A stretch of DNA of 64,000 nucleotides from UBA8106 sp964569695 (GCA_964569695.1 CAZMUA010000011.1:1-64000), one strand, 5' to 3'. Numbered from the stretch's first letter, positions 9,115 through 17,722 are shown. The notes: a model not told the origin generated them from the sequence alone. A program made the numbers and translations.

Positions 9115-9918
9115 ATGGAAAACCTGATCCACGAATTATTGATTGTCAAGGCGGTGAATGCCGTTTTGGAGCCCGTCCTTACCCCAGTTTTTAGCCTGTT
9201 CGGACTGCACAGTTCTGCTGAAAGCGACCTCATTCCTGATTATTTAGTTATGGCGTTGTTAATTATTGGCGTCGTGGGCACTGTCGGTTCCATACTTAGC
9301 CGTAATCTTAGTGCTGAGAATCCTGGGCCGGTGCAACTGGTTTTTGAAGGTGGGTTAAGCGCACTCAGGACGTTAATGCTGGACATTGTTGGACCGAAAG
9401 GCCCGGCTTACCTAACGCTTGTTGGCACGGTGGGGTTATTCATTGCGCTGGGTAATCTGATGGGACTCATTCCTGGCTTAATGGCGCCGACCAGTAATAT
9501 TAATGTCACAGTCGGCTTGGCTCTTACAGTCTGCGTTTACTACCATTGGCATGGTGTGAAAGAACAAGGTCCGATCGCTTACCTTAAACATTTTGCAGCT
9601 CCACCAGGGGCACCAATGTGGATCGCCCCGATATTTTTCCCGATTGAAATCATTAGTCACTTATCCCGAGTGTTGTCCTTGGCCGTTCGGTTATTCGGTA
9701 ACGTGTTTGGTGAAGAACTGGTGATCATGATCTTATTCCTGATCATACCGTTGGTTGTACCGCTACCGATGATGTTCTTGGGCATTATTACGGGTTCATT
9801 ACAAGCGTTTATTTTTGTAATGCTGACAATGATCTACCTCCAAGGAGCAGTAACAGTCGATCATGACCATGAAGATGAGGAAACTGCTGACGGTGGAGCT
9901 GTTGCCGTGCATGCGTAA
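9115..9918 (+). CDS. atpB: ATP synthase Fo subunit a
   Basis: Subunit a forms the two proton half-channels against the rotating c ring. The 267-residue protein has the essential arginine at residue 192 within LSLAVRLFGNVFGEE, plus GLIPG earlier and the final helix LQAFIFVMLTMIYLQGA, all typical of AtpB. The C-terminus has a short acidic and histidine-containing tail (VDHDHEDEE). atpE follows after 91 bases. Confidence 0.96.
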   Translation: MENLIHELLIVKAVNAVLEPVLTPVFSLFGLHSSAESDLIPDYLVMALLIIGVVGTVGSILSRNLSAENPGPVQLVFEGGLSALRTLMLDIVGPKGPAYLTLVGTVGLFIALGNLMGLIPGLMAPTSNINVTVGLALTVCVYYHWHGVKEQGPIAYLKHFAAPPGAPMWIAPIFFPIEIISHLSRVLSLAVRLFGNVFGEELVIMILFLIIPLVVPLPMMFLGIITGSLQAFIFVMLTMIYLQGAVTVDHDHEDEETADGGAVAVHA

Positions 9919-10009
9919 CATCTGCGTTTCGCTCAACCTAGGTGGGTCTGCGCGGTAGATTATTTCTTGATGAATGTAATGGTGTGTTTATTTTGATTTT
10001 GAGGAGGCT

Positions 10010-10363
10010 ATGCTTGTGAATACACGGTTTACGTGGATGTTAATGTTACTGGTGATGGCAACAGGGCTTATTTCGCCACTGTACGCACAAGAAGCTGGGG
10101 CTGCCCAGGGCTTCGATTTGGGAGAGTTGAGTAAGTGGTCCATCATTACGGCAGGATTCGCGCTGGCTATTGCCGCAGCGTTTGGCACGCTTGCTCAGTC
10201 GCGTGGTCTGGCCGCTGCAGCTGAAGGGATTGCGCGAAATCCAAACGCAGCTCCAGAGATTCGGTTTGTGCTGATTCTGGGTCTCGTGCTAATCGAGTCG
10301 CTCGTGATCTACGTGCTACTTATTTCCCTGATCCTCTTTTTCGTGAAGCCGTTCGGCGGATAA
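10010..10363 (+). CDS. atpE: ATP synthase Fo subunit c with N-terminal signal peptide
   Basis: Subunit c forms the ion-carrying rotor ring. Numbered from the ATG at 10010, the hairpin spans about residues 44-112, with the polar loop A-R-N-P at 75-78 and the ion-binding glutamate E96 in LVLIESLVIY. Q63 in helix 1 and S97 after the glutamate match two of the side-chain positions of the Na+ site in Ilyobacter tartaricus. Residues 1-26 look like a cleavable signal peptide (basic start, hydrophobic core, L-Y-A before Q27), which most c subunits lack. The ribosome site GAGGAGG at 10001-10007 sits 8 bases before an in-frame GTG at 10016 but only 2 before the ATG, so the GTG may be the real start. 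A strong hairpin follows the stop. Confidence 0.93.
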   Translation: MLVNTRFTWMLMLLVMATGLISPLYAQEAGAAQGFDLGELSKWSIITAGFALAIAAAFGTLAQSRGLAAAAEGIARNPNAAPEIRFVLILGLVLIESLVIYVLLISLILFFVKPFGG

Positions 10364-10380
10364 TTATTGGAGGCGAATCG

Positions 10381-10407
10381 GGTGAGTCGAATCGTATTCG
10401 GCTCACC
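10381..10407 (+). terminator. Strong hairpin after atpE, possible terminator or mRNA stabiliser
   Basis: A 12-bp stem (10381-10392 with 10396-10407) closes on a three-base loop; the only non-Watson-Crick pair is a G-U wobble. It starts 17 bases after the atpE stop and ends 9 bases before the next start codon. There is no run of T after it, so it is not a classic intrinsic terminator. It could protect the 3' end of atpE mRNA, or attenuate read-through into the EamA gene. Confidence 0.6.
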
Positions 10408-10416
10408 TGTCGTCAT

Positions 10417-11304
10417 ATGCGTCCGCACGTAACACCCATTGATGGCTTGTTGTTGTTGATGACCATCTTCTGGGGCAGTAATTTCAGCATAGTCAAGGTT
10501 GCGATCAGCGAATTTCCTTCCTTCGCGTTTAACACAGTACGGATGGCCATTGCAGCCATCCTATTTCTGGGACTCCTGCGATTTTATCGAGAACCATTAC
10601 CACCACGGAGTGACTGGCCGACACTTGTAGGTCTAGCAATTGTCGGACACTTCTTTTATCAGCTTTGCTTCATTGAAGGCATCGTGCGAACAAGTGTGTC
10701 CAACAGTTCATTAATTCTGGGACTGACACCCGTGTTTGTCGCCCTCGTCATGCTCTGTCGCGGCTCCGCCAAGGTGTCAGCTGTGCATTGGTTGGGAATC
10801 AGTCTCTCGTTTGCAGGGCTCTATCTTATTGTCGGTCGTCAAGCGAGTGTTGCTATGGATTCTGTTCTCGGCGATGTGTTTATGTTAGGAGCGGTATTGT
10901 GTTGGGCAGTCTACACGGTGTTTGCAAAAAAACTACTCACAAAACATTCACCGTTAGTTATTACTGCCTGCACCTTTATTATTGGCACAGTGCTATTTCT
11001 TCCGCTTGGGTTTGTCGAACTCGTACAAATTGACTGGATGACCATTAGTGGAACCGCGTGGGCTGGCCTTACGTATTCCGCCGTTTTTGCACTTGTTGTG
11101 TCATATTTAATCTGGTGTACAGCGGTGCAGCGCATCGGTAGTGCCCGTACCGCTATTTACGGGAATGTCGTTCCCGTGCCGGCAATGATCATTGCTGCCC
11201 TCTGGCTGCATGAACCCATTGGTTTTGCCAAGGTGGCGGGTGCTCTCGCGATTCTTGTTGGTGTAGGGCTGACGAAGATCCAGCGCGTCACGAGGTCGGT
11301 CTAG
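10417..11304 (+). CDS. EamA-family (DMT superfamily) transporter
   Basis: This 295-residue inner-membrane protein has about ten hydrophobic segments arranged as two repeated EamA halves, the layout of drug/metabolite transporters. The N-terminal helix has the typical WGSNFSIVKVA pattern, and the second half has GAVLCWAVYTVFAKKLL. The substrate cannot be told from sequence; relatives export amino acids, their derivatives or other metabolites. No ribosome site precedes the ATG; a strong hairpin ends 9 bases upstream. It converges with the E1 gene, with 23 bases between the stops. Confidence 0.85.
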   Translation: MRPHVTPIDGLLLLMTIFWGSNFSIVKVAISEFPSFAFNTVRMAIAAILFLGLLRFYREPLPPRSDWPTLVGLAIVGHFFYQLCFIEGIVRTSVSNSSLILGLTPVFVALVMLCRGSAKVSAVHWLGISLSFAGLYLIVGRQASVAMDSVLGDVFMLGAVLCWAVYTVFAKKLLTKHSPLVITACTFIIGTVLFLPLGFVELVQIDWMTISGTAWAGLTYSAVFALVVSYLIWCTAVQRIGSARTAIYGNVVPVPAMIIAALWLHEPIGFAKVAGALAILVGVGLTKIQRVTRSV

Positions 11305-11327
11305 CGGTCGACAGTCTGGTAAGCCAC

Positions 11328-13481
11328 TTAATAACTAACAACCTCTTGGATAGCTTTCAGAATATCGTTAGTTTGTGGCAGAGTCTGTTCTTCCAGAATC
11401 GGGTGGTAGCCGACGGGACAATCGAGGGCGGCAACCCGCTTGACTGGCGCATCCAGGCAATCAAAAAGTTCCTCGGCAATGCGAGATCCAAGTTCGGCGC
11501 CAAAGCCGCAAGTAAGCTGATCTTCGTGGGCTATGACGACTCGGTTTGTCTGTTGAATCGCACTGGCAATACTTTCCCAATCGTAAGGGGCGATGGTGCG
11601 CAGGTCGAGCACCATGACACTTATATCGTCTTTCGACGCTTGCTGGGCTGCCAGTAACGAACGCTGTACAAGAGCACCCCACGTTACTATGACAACGTCA
11701 TGACCCTCACGGCGGGTCGCAGCCTGTCCGAACGGAACCGTGTAATCAGTCCCAGGATACGGACGTTTATTGTAAGTCTGTCGGTAAAGGTGTTTGTGTT
11801 CAAGAAATAACACGGGGTCGTCGCATCGAATCGCAGTTCGAAGCAGTCCGCTCGCATCTTCTGCATTCGATGGGTAGGCGATCCGCAGGCCTGGGCAGTG
11901 CGCAAAAATACTTTCGCCTGATTGACTGTGATAAAGCGATCCTCCACGCAAATAGCCTCCAATTGGCACACGAATTACCATAGGGCACGCGTAGGTGTTA
12001 TTAGACCTATAGCGCAACATGGAGATTTCGTTACGGAGCTGCATCATTGCCGGCCAGATATAGTCGAAAAACTGAATTTCCACTACCGGCTTGATCCCTC
12101 GTATCGCCATGCCTAGGGCACGACCAACAATGCCAGCTTCGGCTACCGGTGAATTGAAGACTCGATCTTCACCGAATGCTCGTTGAAGCCCATGGGTCAC
12201 TTTAAACACCCCACCTTTGCCAGCCACTGACGGCAGCGACTCTGTTCGACTGCAGTCCGCTATATCCTCTCCAAACATCACAATATGAGGATTACAAGTC
12301 ATTTCATCCCGCAATGTATGGTTAATTGCTGTCACCATGGTTTCCGGATCGCCGGATGGAGTCGGTTCAGAAGTGAAGTCTATTGACGCTGGATCGATCT
12401 TAGGTGAATACAAATAATCCAAAACAGTCTCGGGATTTGGCTGAGCGGCTTCAAGCGCGTGACTGGTTGCTTCAGCAATATCATCGTCGACAGCTGACTC
12501 GATTTTCTTGAGTTCTGCATCACTGGCTAGCGATTCCTGGAGGCACCAATGTTTGAATAGTTTTAGTGGATCTTGCTCAAGATCGGCCTTACATTCCTCT
12601 TCACTTCGATATGCTTTCTGATCGTCGGACAACGAATGAGAGTGCAGGCGTACGACGCTGGCATGTACTAACGCTGGGCCTTTTCGTGACTGTGCGTAAG
12701 TAATCGCTTCATGCATGCCACTGTAACTCTCAAGGAAATTTGTTCCATCAATGTTTATAGTGCGGAGCGCAGGAAATCGTTCGACGAGGGTTGAAATACT
12801 TCCACCCGGTGTTTGTGCATCGACTGGCACGGAAATAGCGTAGCCATTGTCTTGAATCACGTAGACGACCGGAAGTTTTCCAAGGCAGGCTGCACTTAAA
12901 GCTTCCCAAAATTCACCTTCACTGGTTGCGCCTTCGCCAAGAGACACTAGAACAACCTCATCATCGTGGGCGGATATCAGGGCTTTGTCAGCCGTGCGTT
13001 GCGTCGCAGCGAGAACACCAGCTTCAGCACAGCCCACCGCGTGCAGGCATTGAGTTCCCGTTGCACTGGATGGCGATACGATGTGCGACTCTCGGCTGCT
13101 CCAGTGGGATGGCATTTGCCGTCCACCAGAACTGGGGTCCTCTCCGGAACCCACACCTCCTAACAACATGGTCGTTGGACTAACACCGAGTGTTAAACAA
13201 AGTGCTCGGTCTCGATAGTATGGAAAGATCCAGTCGTATCCTGGCTTGAGAAGCATTCCGGCAGCGACTTGGACGGCTTCATGTCCAGCCCCGCTAATCT
13301 GAAAAAATGTTGCACTCTGGTTTTTGAGTTGAATTTCTTTTTCATCCAAGCGTCGCGAGAGAACCATCATGCGATAGGCATTTAAAAGATCGTCTCGGGA
13401 AAGATCGTTCATGTGCTTCTGATTCATGGTCATTTTGGATTGCGACGACGGATTGGAAGCTGCTGCGGCCTTTGGGCTCAT
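11328..13481 (-). CDS. Fused alpha-beta E1 of a 2-oxo acid dehydrogenase
   Basis: This is a thiamine diphosphate-dependent E1 that decarboxylates a 2-oxo acid (branched-chain 2-oxo acid or pyruvate) and passes the acyl group to a lipoyl E2. The 717 residues join an E1-alpha part (about 20-370) to an E1-beta part (about 385-717). The alpha part has the cofactor motif starting GEGATSEGEFWEAL and ending in QDNGYAIS; the usual GDG is GEG here. The beta part has FGEDIAD and the C-terminal transketolase fold with DLRTIAPYDW. No E2 or E3 gene is nearby. Fused E1 genes are common in Bacteroidota and Acidobacteriota. Two inverted repeats lie upstream. Later in-frame ATGs near codons 17-24 are alternative starts. 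Confidence 0.88.
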   Translation of the reverse strand: MSPKAAAASNPSSQSKMTMNQKHMNDLSRDDLLNAYRMMVLSRRLDEKEIQLKNQSATFFQISGAGHEAVQVAAGMLLKPGYDWIFPYYRDRALCLTLGVSPTTMLLGGVGSGEDPSSGGRQMPSHWSSRESHIVSPSSATGTQCLHAVGCAEAGVLAATQRTADKALISAHDDEVVLVSLGEGATSEGEFWEALSAACLGKLPVVYVIQDNGYAISVPVDAQTPGGSISTLVERFPALRTINIDGTNFLESYSGMHEAITYAQSRKGPALVHASVVRLHSHSLSDDQKAYRSEEECKADLEQDPLKLFKHWCLQESLASDAELKKIESAVDDDIAEATSHALEAAQPNPETVLDYLYSPKIDPASIDFTSEPTPSGDPETMVTAINHTLRDEMTCNPHIVMFGEDIADCSRTESLPSVAGKGGVFKVTHGLQRAFGEDRVFNSPVAEAGIVGRALGMAIRGIKPVVEIQFFDYIWPAMMQLRNEISMLRYRSNNTYACPMVIRVPIGGYLRGGSLYHSQSGESIFAHCPGLRIAYPSNAEDASGLLRTAIRCDDPVLFLEHKHLYRQTYNKRPYPGTDYTVPFGQAATRREGHDVVIVTWGALVQRSLLAAQQASKDDISVMVLDLRTIAPYDWESIASAIQQTNRVVIAHEDQLTCGFGAELGSRIAEELFDCLDAPVKRVAALDCPVGYHPILEEQTLPQTNDILKAIQEVVSY

Positions 13482-13501
13482 CGAATCGTTAGCTCATTCA
13501 G

Positions 13502-13572
13502 GGATGTGTTACTTGGCGTATCACATCCTCCAGTAGTAACAAATACACTAATGCTGCTGTCTAATATTAGTG
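13502..13572. promoter_or_regulatory. Two dyad repeats between the E1 and cupin genes
   Basis: The 233-base divergent region holds an inverted repeat at 13502-13528 (11-bp arms, 10 of 11 matching, 5-base spacer) that sits 21-47 bases before the E1 start codon, where an operator would act. A second, perfect 7-bp pair lies at 13546-13552 and 13566-13572, overlapping the palindrome CTAATATTAG. Further on, TTGATA at 13603 and TTATAA at 13627 with an 18-base spacer could be a promoter for the cupin gene. No regulator gene is adjacent, so the binding protein is unknown. Confidence 0.4.
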
Positions 13573-13714
13573 GCACGCGAAGGATGTTGTTGCTACTCAA
13601 AATTGATAGTTGAGTTACTCATCACATTATAACATCGGCTGGCAGTGGTATACTCATCGCGCTCTTGCTACAAAAGAGCCTAAAAACGTGGTATTTCGTA
13701 GCGTGGAACATGCA

Positions 13715-14092
13715 ATGTCTAGCAGTTTTACACGACATCGGTGGGAAGATATAGCGCCAGATAAGGTTACCGCAATGATCTCGCGCAAGATTGTTTCTGG
13801 AGAGCGTGAGATGTTGGTGCAAGTCTATCTGAAGAAAGGCGCCATGATCCCCAAGCATGCACACGAAAGCGAGCAGATGACTTATGTGCTCCAGGGACGG
13901 GTTAAGTTCATGATTGCTGGGGATGAAGTCCTTGTGAGCGAAGGCGAAGTTCTGGTTATTCCATCGGGCGTCGAACATCAGGCTGAAGTTCTTGACGATA
14001 CGTTCGAAATCGACTTTTTTAGTCCAGCTCGCCACGATTGGCTTGGTGCGAACCTAACTCGTGATGAGTCCAACGAGACAGCGACAACCTAG
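13715..14092 (+). CDS. Cupin-domain protein
   Basis: This small single-domain cupin has the two motifs of the fold: HAHESEQMTYVLQGRVKF (metal-binding His, His and Glu with the following strand) and VLVIPSGVEHQAEVLDD (second motif histidine). It probably binds one metal ion; its reaction is unknown. I chose the ATG at 13715 (125 residues) because the cupin family sequence begins just after it; the frame stays open to an ATG at 13610, but that would place the start inside a promoter-like stretch, and its extra residues resemble no domain I recognise. It converges with the rhomboid gene. Confidence 0.85.
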   Translation: MSSSFTRHRWEDIAPDKVTAMISRKIVSGEREMLVQVYLKKGAMIPKHAHESEQMTYVLQGRVKFMIAGDEVLVSEGEVLVIPSGVEHQAEVLDDTFEIDFFSPARHDWLGANLTRDESNETATT

Positions 14093-14143
14093 AGCGAAAC
14101 ACATTAGATCGCAGTCTCTGATGTGCTCAAAACATTCATAGTG

Positions 14144-14890
14144 TCAATGGACAGGCCAGTCGTCATTTCGCTTGCCAGGGTGCACATGGAAGCGTCGACG
14201 AAGACGGTTCATTTTCCATTTAATGTACTGGTATTTAATTTCGTCAATTAAATTCGTTGTCCCACCCCCACCCCCTCTTAAATAGAGGTAACCGGCGATG
14301 AGTCCTCCAAGATGGGCTTCGTGTGAGACGCCGCTATTCGTATCGTTGATTGATGAGAAAAAGATAATTGCCCCAATGATCATGACGAAATACTTTGCCG
14401 GTACGGGAAACAGGAAATACATGTAGATCGGGCGGTCCGGATAGCACAGACCAAAGGCAAGCAATACTCCGTACACTGCACCGGACGCACCGATTGTTAC
14501 CGAATAATACATTTGATCAGCGGACGCAATCGGCAGCAGGGAGACGAACAATACGGTTACGGCGGCACCGATGCCTGTTACAAAATAGTATTTAATAAAG
14601 GCCTTGCTGCCCCAAAGACGTTCGAGTTCCACGCCAAACATCCATAGGGCCAACATATTGAATACGATGTGAAAAAGACCACCATGCAGGAATAGATACG
14701 TGACTGGTTGCCAAAAATGAAACTGCTCGAATACTGCCTGAGGTGTCAATCCGAATGAGAGCATGAGGCGTGGCCACACTATAGTTACGACGAAGGCAAG
14801 AATGTTGAATTTAATCAACATCTTAATGCCTGGAGAAATGGGCCCAGGGCCGAAGCGGTATGGGGATGCGGAGTAACGATATTGAGGCAT
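14144..14890 (-). CDS. Rhomboid-family intramembrane serine protease
   Basis: Rhomboids cleave membrane proteins inside the bilayer. The 248-residue protein has about six hydrophobic segments, the catalytic serine S136 in GASGAVYG and the catalytic histidine H193 in HEAHLGGLIAG, plus the supporting LFLHGGLFHIVFNMLALW stretch (about residues 66-83). The C-terminus is a basic cytoplasmic tail after a glycine run. It lies downstream of murJ on the same strand after 119 bases; there is no sign of its substrate. Confidence 0.93.
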   Translation of the reverse strand: MPQYRYSASPYRFGPGPISPGIKMLIKFNILAFVVTIVWPRLMLSFGLTPQAVFEQFHFWQPVTYLFLHGGLFHIVFNMLALWMFGVELERLWGSKAFIKYYFVTGIGAAVTVLFVSLLPIASADQMYYSVTIGASGAVYGVLLAFGLCYPDRPIYMYFLFPVPAKYFVMIIGAIIFFSSINDTNSGVSHEAHLGGLIAGYLYLRGGGGGTTNLIDEIKYQYIKWKMNRLRRRFHVHPGKRNDDWPVH

Positions 14891-15009
14891 CTACACTACC
14901 CACGAACCAGGAACTTTACTGAAATCCAATCATCGTTGGTTCGAGCCTACTAGGTAATCGTACCATAATGTTGGTCGCAGCTTCGTTCAAACCACTTGTT
15001 TCAACAGTT

Positions 15010-16644
15010 TCAAACAGTCCCAGTGAGTTTGGCGATAAGCCGACGACGAGCGTCGTTGAATTCATCCATACGCAAGGCCTGAGCCGCACCGCCCAGGACC
15101 AGTACGCTCACCGCAATAGTGATAGAGAGGCGCAGTATTTGCACGCTGAGAAGGGCGCTTGGCCAGATGTCAGCCAAGTATCGTTCTGTAACAACGGCTA
15201 CAGCACCCATGATGATGGATGCTACGACAATTTTGATAAAGGTAATGCCAAGTCTTGCTCCGTCAATTCCATCCAGACGGCGATGCAGTAAGATCATTAA
15301 GATCAGGGCGTTTAAAATTGCCGCAATGGCTGTTCCAAGAGCCAGACCTTGATAGCCCATAATCCGTACTAGCGTTAAATTGAGAACCAAATTAAGTGCA
15401 ACAGCGATCCCACTGATGACCGCTGGCGTGCGACTATCTCGCATGGCGTAAAAAATAGGCGCCGTAATTTTGACCGTGGAGTAGCCAATTAACCCTGGGG
15501 CATAGCATTGAAGCGCTGCGGCGGTAGCAGCCGTATCAGCTGAGGTGAAGCTTCCTCGCTCGAAGATCACGGCGATGATTGGCGTTGCCAACACCATCAA
15601 GCCTACGGCAGCGGGTACGTTCAACATCATCATCAGGCGAAGACTACTGGAAATAGTTTTTCGCAAATCAGTGGTATTTTCCAGTGCCGCCATTCGAGAA
15701 AATTGCGGTAATGCAGCTGTAGCAATAGAGACTCCAAAGAGTCCAATCGGCAGATACATTAGGCGAAACGCATAACTAAGCCAGGATACTGCGCCTGTCC
15801 CTTCACCCGTCGCGAGGATTGAGTTGACGAGCAAGTTAATTTGCACGGCTGCTAATCCGAGTGTGCCCGGACCCATTAGTCTCAGGACCTCTTGAAGCCC
15901 ACTATCGCGGGGATTGAGCATTAGGCGATATCGATAGCCCTGTTTTCGGAGAGCCATCCATTGAATGAATCCCTGGCCGAATCCGCCAAGAAGAGTGCCA
16001 ATTGCCATACCCGTAATTGGAGGCAACCCGAACTGCGGCATTAGTGGAACAAGACCAAACCCACTAGCGATCATGGCAATATTGAACATCGCTGGTGAGA
16101 GGGCAGGTGTGAAAAAATGCTGATGCGCGTTGAGCATTCCCATGAAGGCGGCAGCCACGGCTACCAACGTCAGGAACGGAAGCATGATGCGTGTTAGTAA
16201 TGTTGTGAGCTCGAGTTTACCTGGAATGTTGGCATAGTCTCCAGCGAACATATTTACAATCGGACCAGCAAAAATAATTCCAGCGATGACCAGAATGCCC
16301 GTGGTAACCAGCAGAGCATTGATGAGTTGATTTCCTAGTCGCCACGCAACCTCTCGACCATCGGTCGTCATGCGTCGAGTAAAGGTCGGGACAAATGCTG
16401 CACTCATTGCGCCTTCGGCAAAGAGATCACGCATCAAGTTCGGGATGCGAAATCCTATGGTGAAGGCATCCATAGCATTTCCAGCGCCAAAGAGATACGC
16501 GAGAACCTGATCACGAACAAGCCCGAGGACACGACTAATCATCGTGGCGCTTCCGATTACACCTACGGAGCGAGCAAGTCGTGCGGATGACGGCTTTGAT
16601 GATTGATGCGGCGCGGAGGAAGGCTCCGAAACTGGCGATGACAT
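15010..16644 (-). CDS. murJ: Lipid II flippase MurJ
   Basis: MurJ moves lipid II from the inner to the outer face of the cytoplasmic membrane for peptidoglycan synthesis. The 544-residue protein has about 14 hydrophobic segments and the MviN/MOP-fold signatures: SRVLGLVRDQVLAYLFGAG near residue 38, FRIPNLMRDLFAEGAMSAAF near residue 67, and PLFGVS-type loops later on. It lies near the dcw cluster but on the opposite strand. The first 25 residues are rich in Ser and Pro and vary in the family. Confidence 0.95.
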   Translation of the reverse strand: MSSPVSEPSSAPHQSSKPSSARLARSVGVIGSATMISRVLGLVRDQVLAYLFGAGNAMDAFTIGFRIPNLMRDLFAEGAMSAAFVPTFTRRMTTDGREVAWRLGNQLINALLVTTGILVIAGIIFAGPIVNMFAGDYANIPGKLELTTLLTRIMLPFLTLVAVAAAFMGMLNAHQHFFTPALSPAMFNIAMIASGFGLVPLMPQFGLPPITGMAIGTLLGGFGQGFIQWMALRKQGYRYRLMLNPRDSGLQEVLRLMGPGTLGLAAVQINLLVNSILATGEGTGAVSWLSYAFRLMYLPIGLFGVSIATAALPQFSRMAALENTTDLRKTISSSLRLMMMLNVPAAVGLMVLATPIIAVIFERGSFTSADTAATAAALQCYAPGLIGYSTVKITAPIFYAMRDSRTPAVISGIAVALNLVLNLTLVRIMGYQGLALGTAIAAILNALILMILLHRRLDGIDGARLGITFIKIVVASIIMGAVAVVTERYLADIWPSALLSVQILRLSITIAVSVLVLGGAAQALRMDEFNDARRRLIAKLTGTV

Positions 16645-16684
16645 TACGTAAGAGTCAGGCTAGTAGCAGCATACAGATGAAGGT

Positions 16685-17647
16685 TTAGCGTTCCTTAAAG
16701 TAATCAATAACTAGCGAAAGTATTTCTTCGAGTTGTACTTCTGGAACGTACCCTATTAGTTCATGAATCTTTGTGAGGTCCGGCACCCGACGAGGCATAT
16801 CCTCAAAACCGGCATCGTACGCTTGGTCATAAGGGATCGTGACAATCTCAGAGGAACTGTTTGTCATAGTTTTAATTTTTTCAGCGAGCGCCCGGATCGT
16901 AATTTCGTGACTGTTGCCAATGTTATAGACATTCCCGATAGCTCGTGGTTCAGCGCTCAGCTTTATGAGAGCTCCGACGACATCACCCACATAAGTGAAA
17001 CTTCTCGACTGGGAGCCATCTCCAAAGACGGTAATTGGCTGGCCGGCTAAGGCTTGTCGGACAAATGACGGGATTACCATGCCGTACTGCCCAGTCTGGC
17101 GTGGACCCACCGTATTGAAGAGTCGCACGACAATAACCGGAAGTTGTCTTTCTTTCCAGTAGGCTATCGCCAAGAACTCATCGAGAGCTTTGCTGCAGGC
17201 ATAAGCCCAGCGGTGCTTCCAAGTTGCACCAAGCCTGATGTCTGCCTCTTCCTTAAATGGAACCTCGCTCGTTTTTCCATAAACTTCGGAAGTCGACGCG
17301 ACAATGACGAGCTTCTTTTTTTTGTTGGCTTGAGTTAAGACGACTTCAGTGCCATGGACATTTGTTTCAATCGTATGAACTGGTGCCTCAACGATTAACT
17401 TGACGCCGACTGCCGCTGCCAAATGGAAAATGACGTCACTACGATCGACCAACTCTGCTAACACGGGCTCATTTGTTACCGACTCATTCGTATAGTGAAA
17501 AGAGGGATGGGATTTCAAGTGTTCAATATTGTCGATTGAACCGGTTGACAGATTGTCTAGCGCAAACACTTCATGGCCTGCCTCAAGTAGTGCCTGCGAA
17601 AGATGTGATCCAATAAATCCGGCTCCGCCAGTGATGAGTGCCCGCAT
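16685..17647 (-). CDS. NAD-dependent sugar-nucleotide epimerase/dehydratase
   Basis: This is an extended short-chain dehydrogenase acting on a nucleotide sugar. It has the NAD-binding GGAGFIGSH at residues 7-15, STSEVYG, and the catalytic YACSK (Tyr-x3-Lys) near residue 150. VRLFNTVGPRQTGQYGMVIP and DGSQSRSFTYVGDV are typical of the UDP-glucuronate decarboxylase and UDP-glucose 4-epimerase branch. The exact substrate is uncertain; UDP-glucuronate decarboxylation is one candidate. It lies between ychF and murJ on the same strand; a hairpin separates it from ychF. Confidence 0.85.
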   Translation of the reverse strand: MRALITGGAGFIGSHLSQALLEAGHEVFALDNLSTGSIDNIEHLKSHPSFHYTNESVTNEPVLAELVDRSDVIFHLAAAVGVKLIVEAPVHTIETNVHGTEVVLTQANKKKKLVIVASTSEVYGKTSEVPFKEEADIRLGATWKHRWAYACSKALDEFLAIAYWKERQLPVIVVRLFNTVGPRQTGQYGMVIPSFVRQALAGQPITVFGDGSQSRSFTYVGDVVGALIKLSAEPRAIGNVYNIGNSHEITIRALAEKIKTMTNSSSEIVTIPYDQAYDAGFEDMPRRVPDLTKIHELIGYVPEVQLEEILSLVIDYFKER

Positions 17648-17688
17648 AGCTTAATAAGTTCTCCGGTAATGGTTTCTGAGACGCGCAC

Positions 17689-17719
17689 GATGCGTCGGGC
17701 ACAGTGCCCATCGCGCATC
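17689..17719 (-). terminator. Hairpin just after ychF
   Basis: Perfect inner arms GGGCAC and GTGCCC around one base are enclosed by outer arms GATGCG and CGCATC, with small unequal internal loops. The structure begins three bases past the ychF stop on the minus strand. It is not followed by a T run, so it may be a Rho-independent-like or 3'-protective structure, or a small repeat element. Confidence 0.5.
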
Positions 17720-17722
17720 CTA

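Noticed and set aside
13610..13714. Longer cupin protein starting at 13610
   Set aside because: The extra 35 residues resemble no domain I know and overlap a promoter-like stretch; the cupin family start fits 13715.
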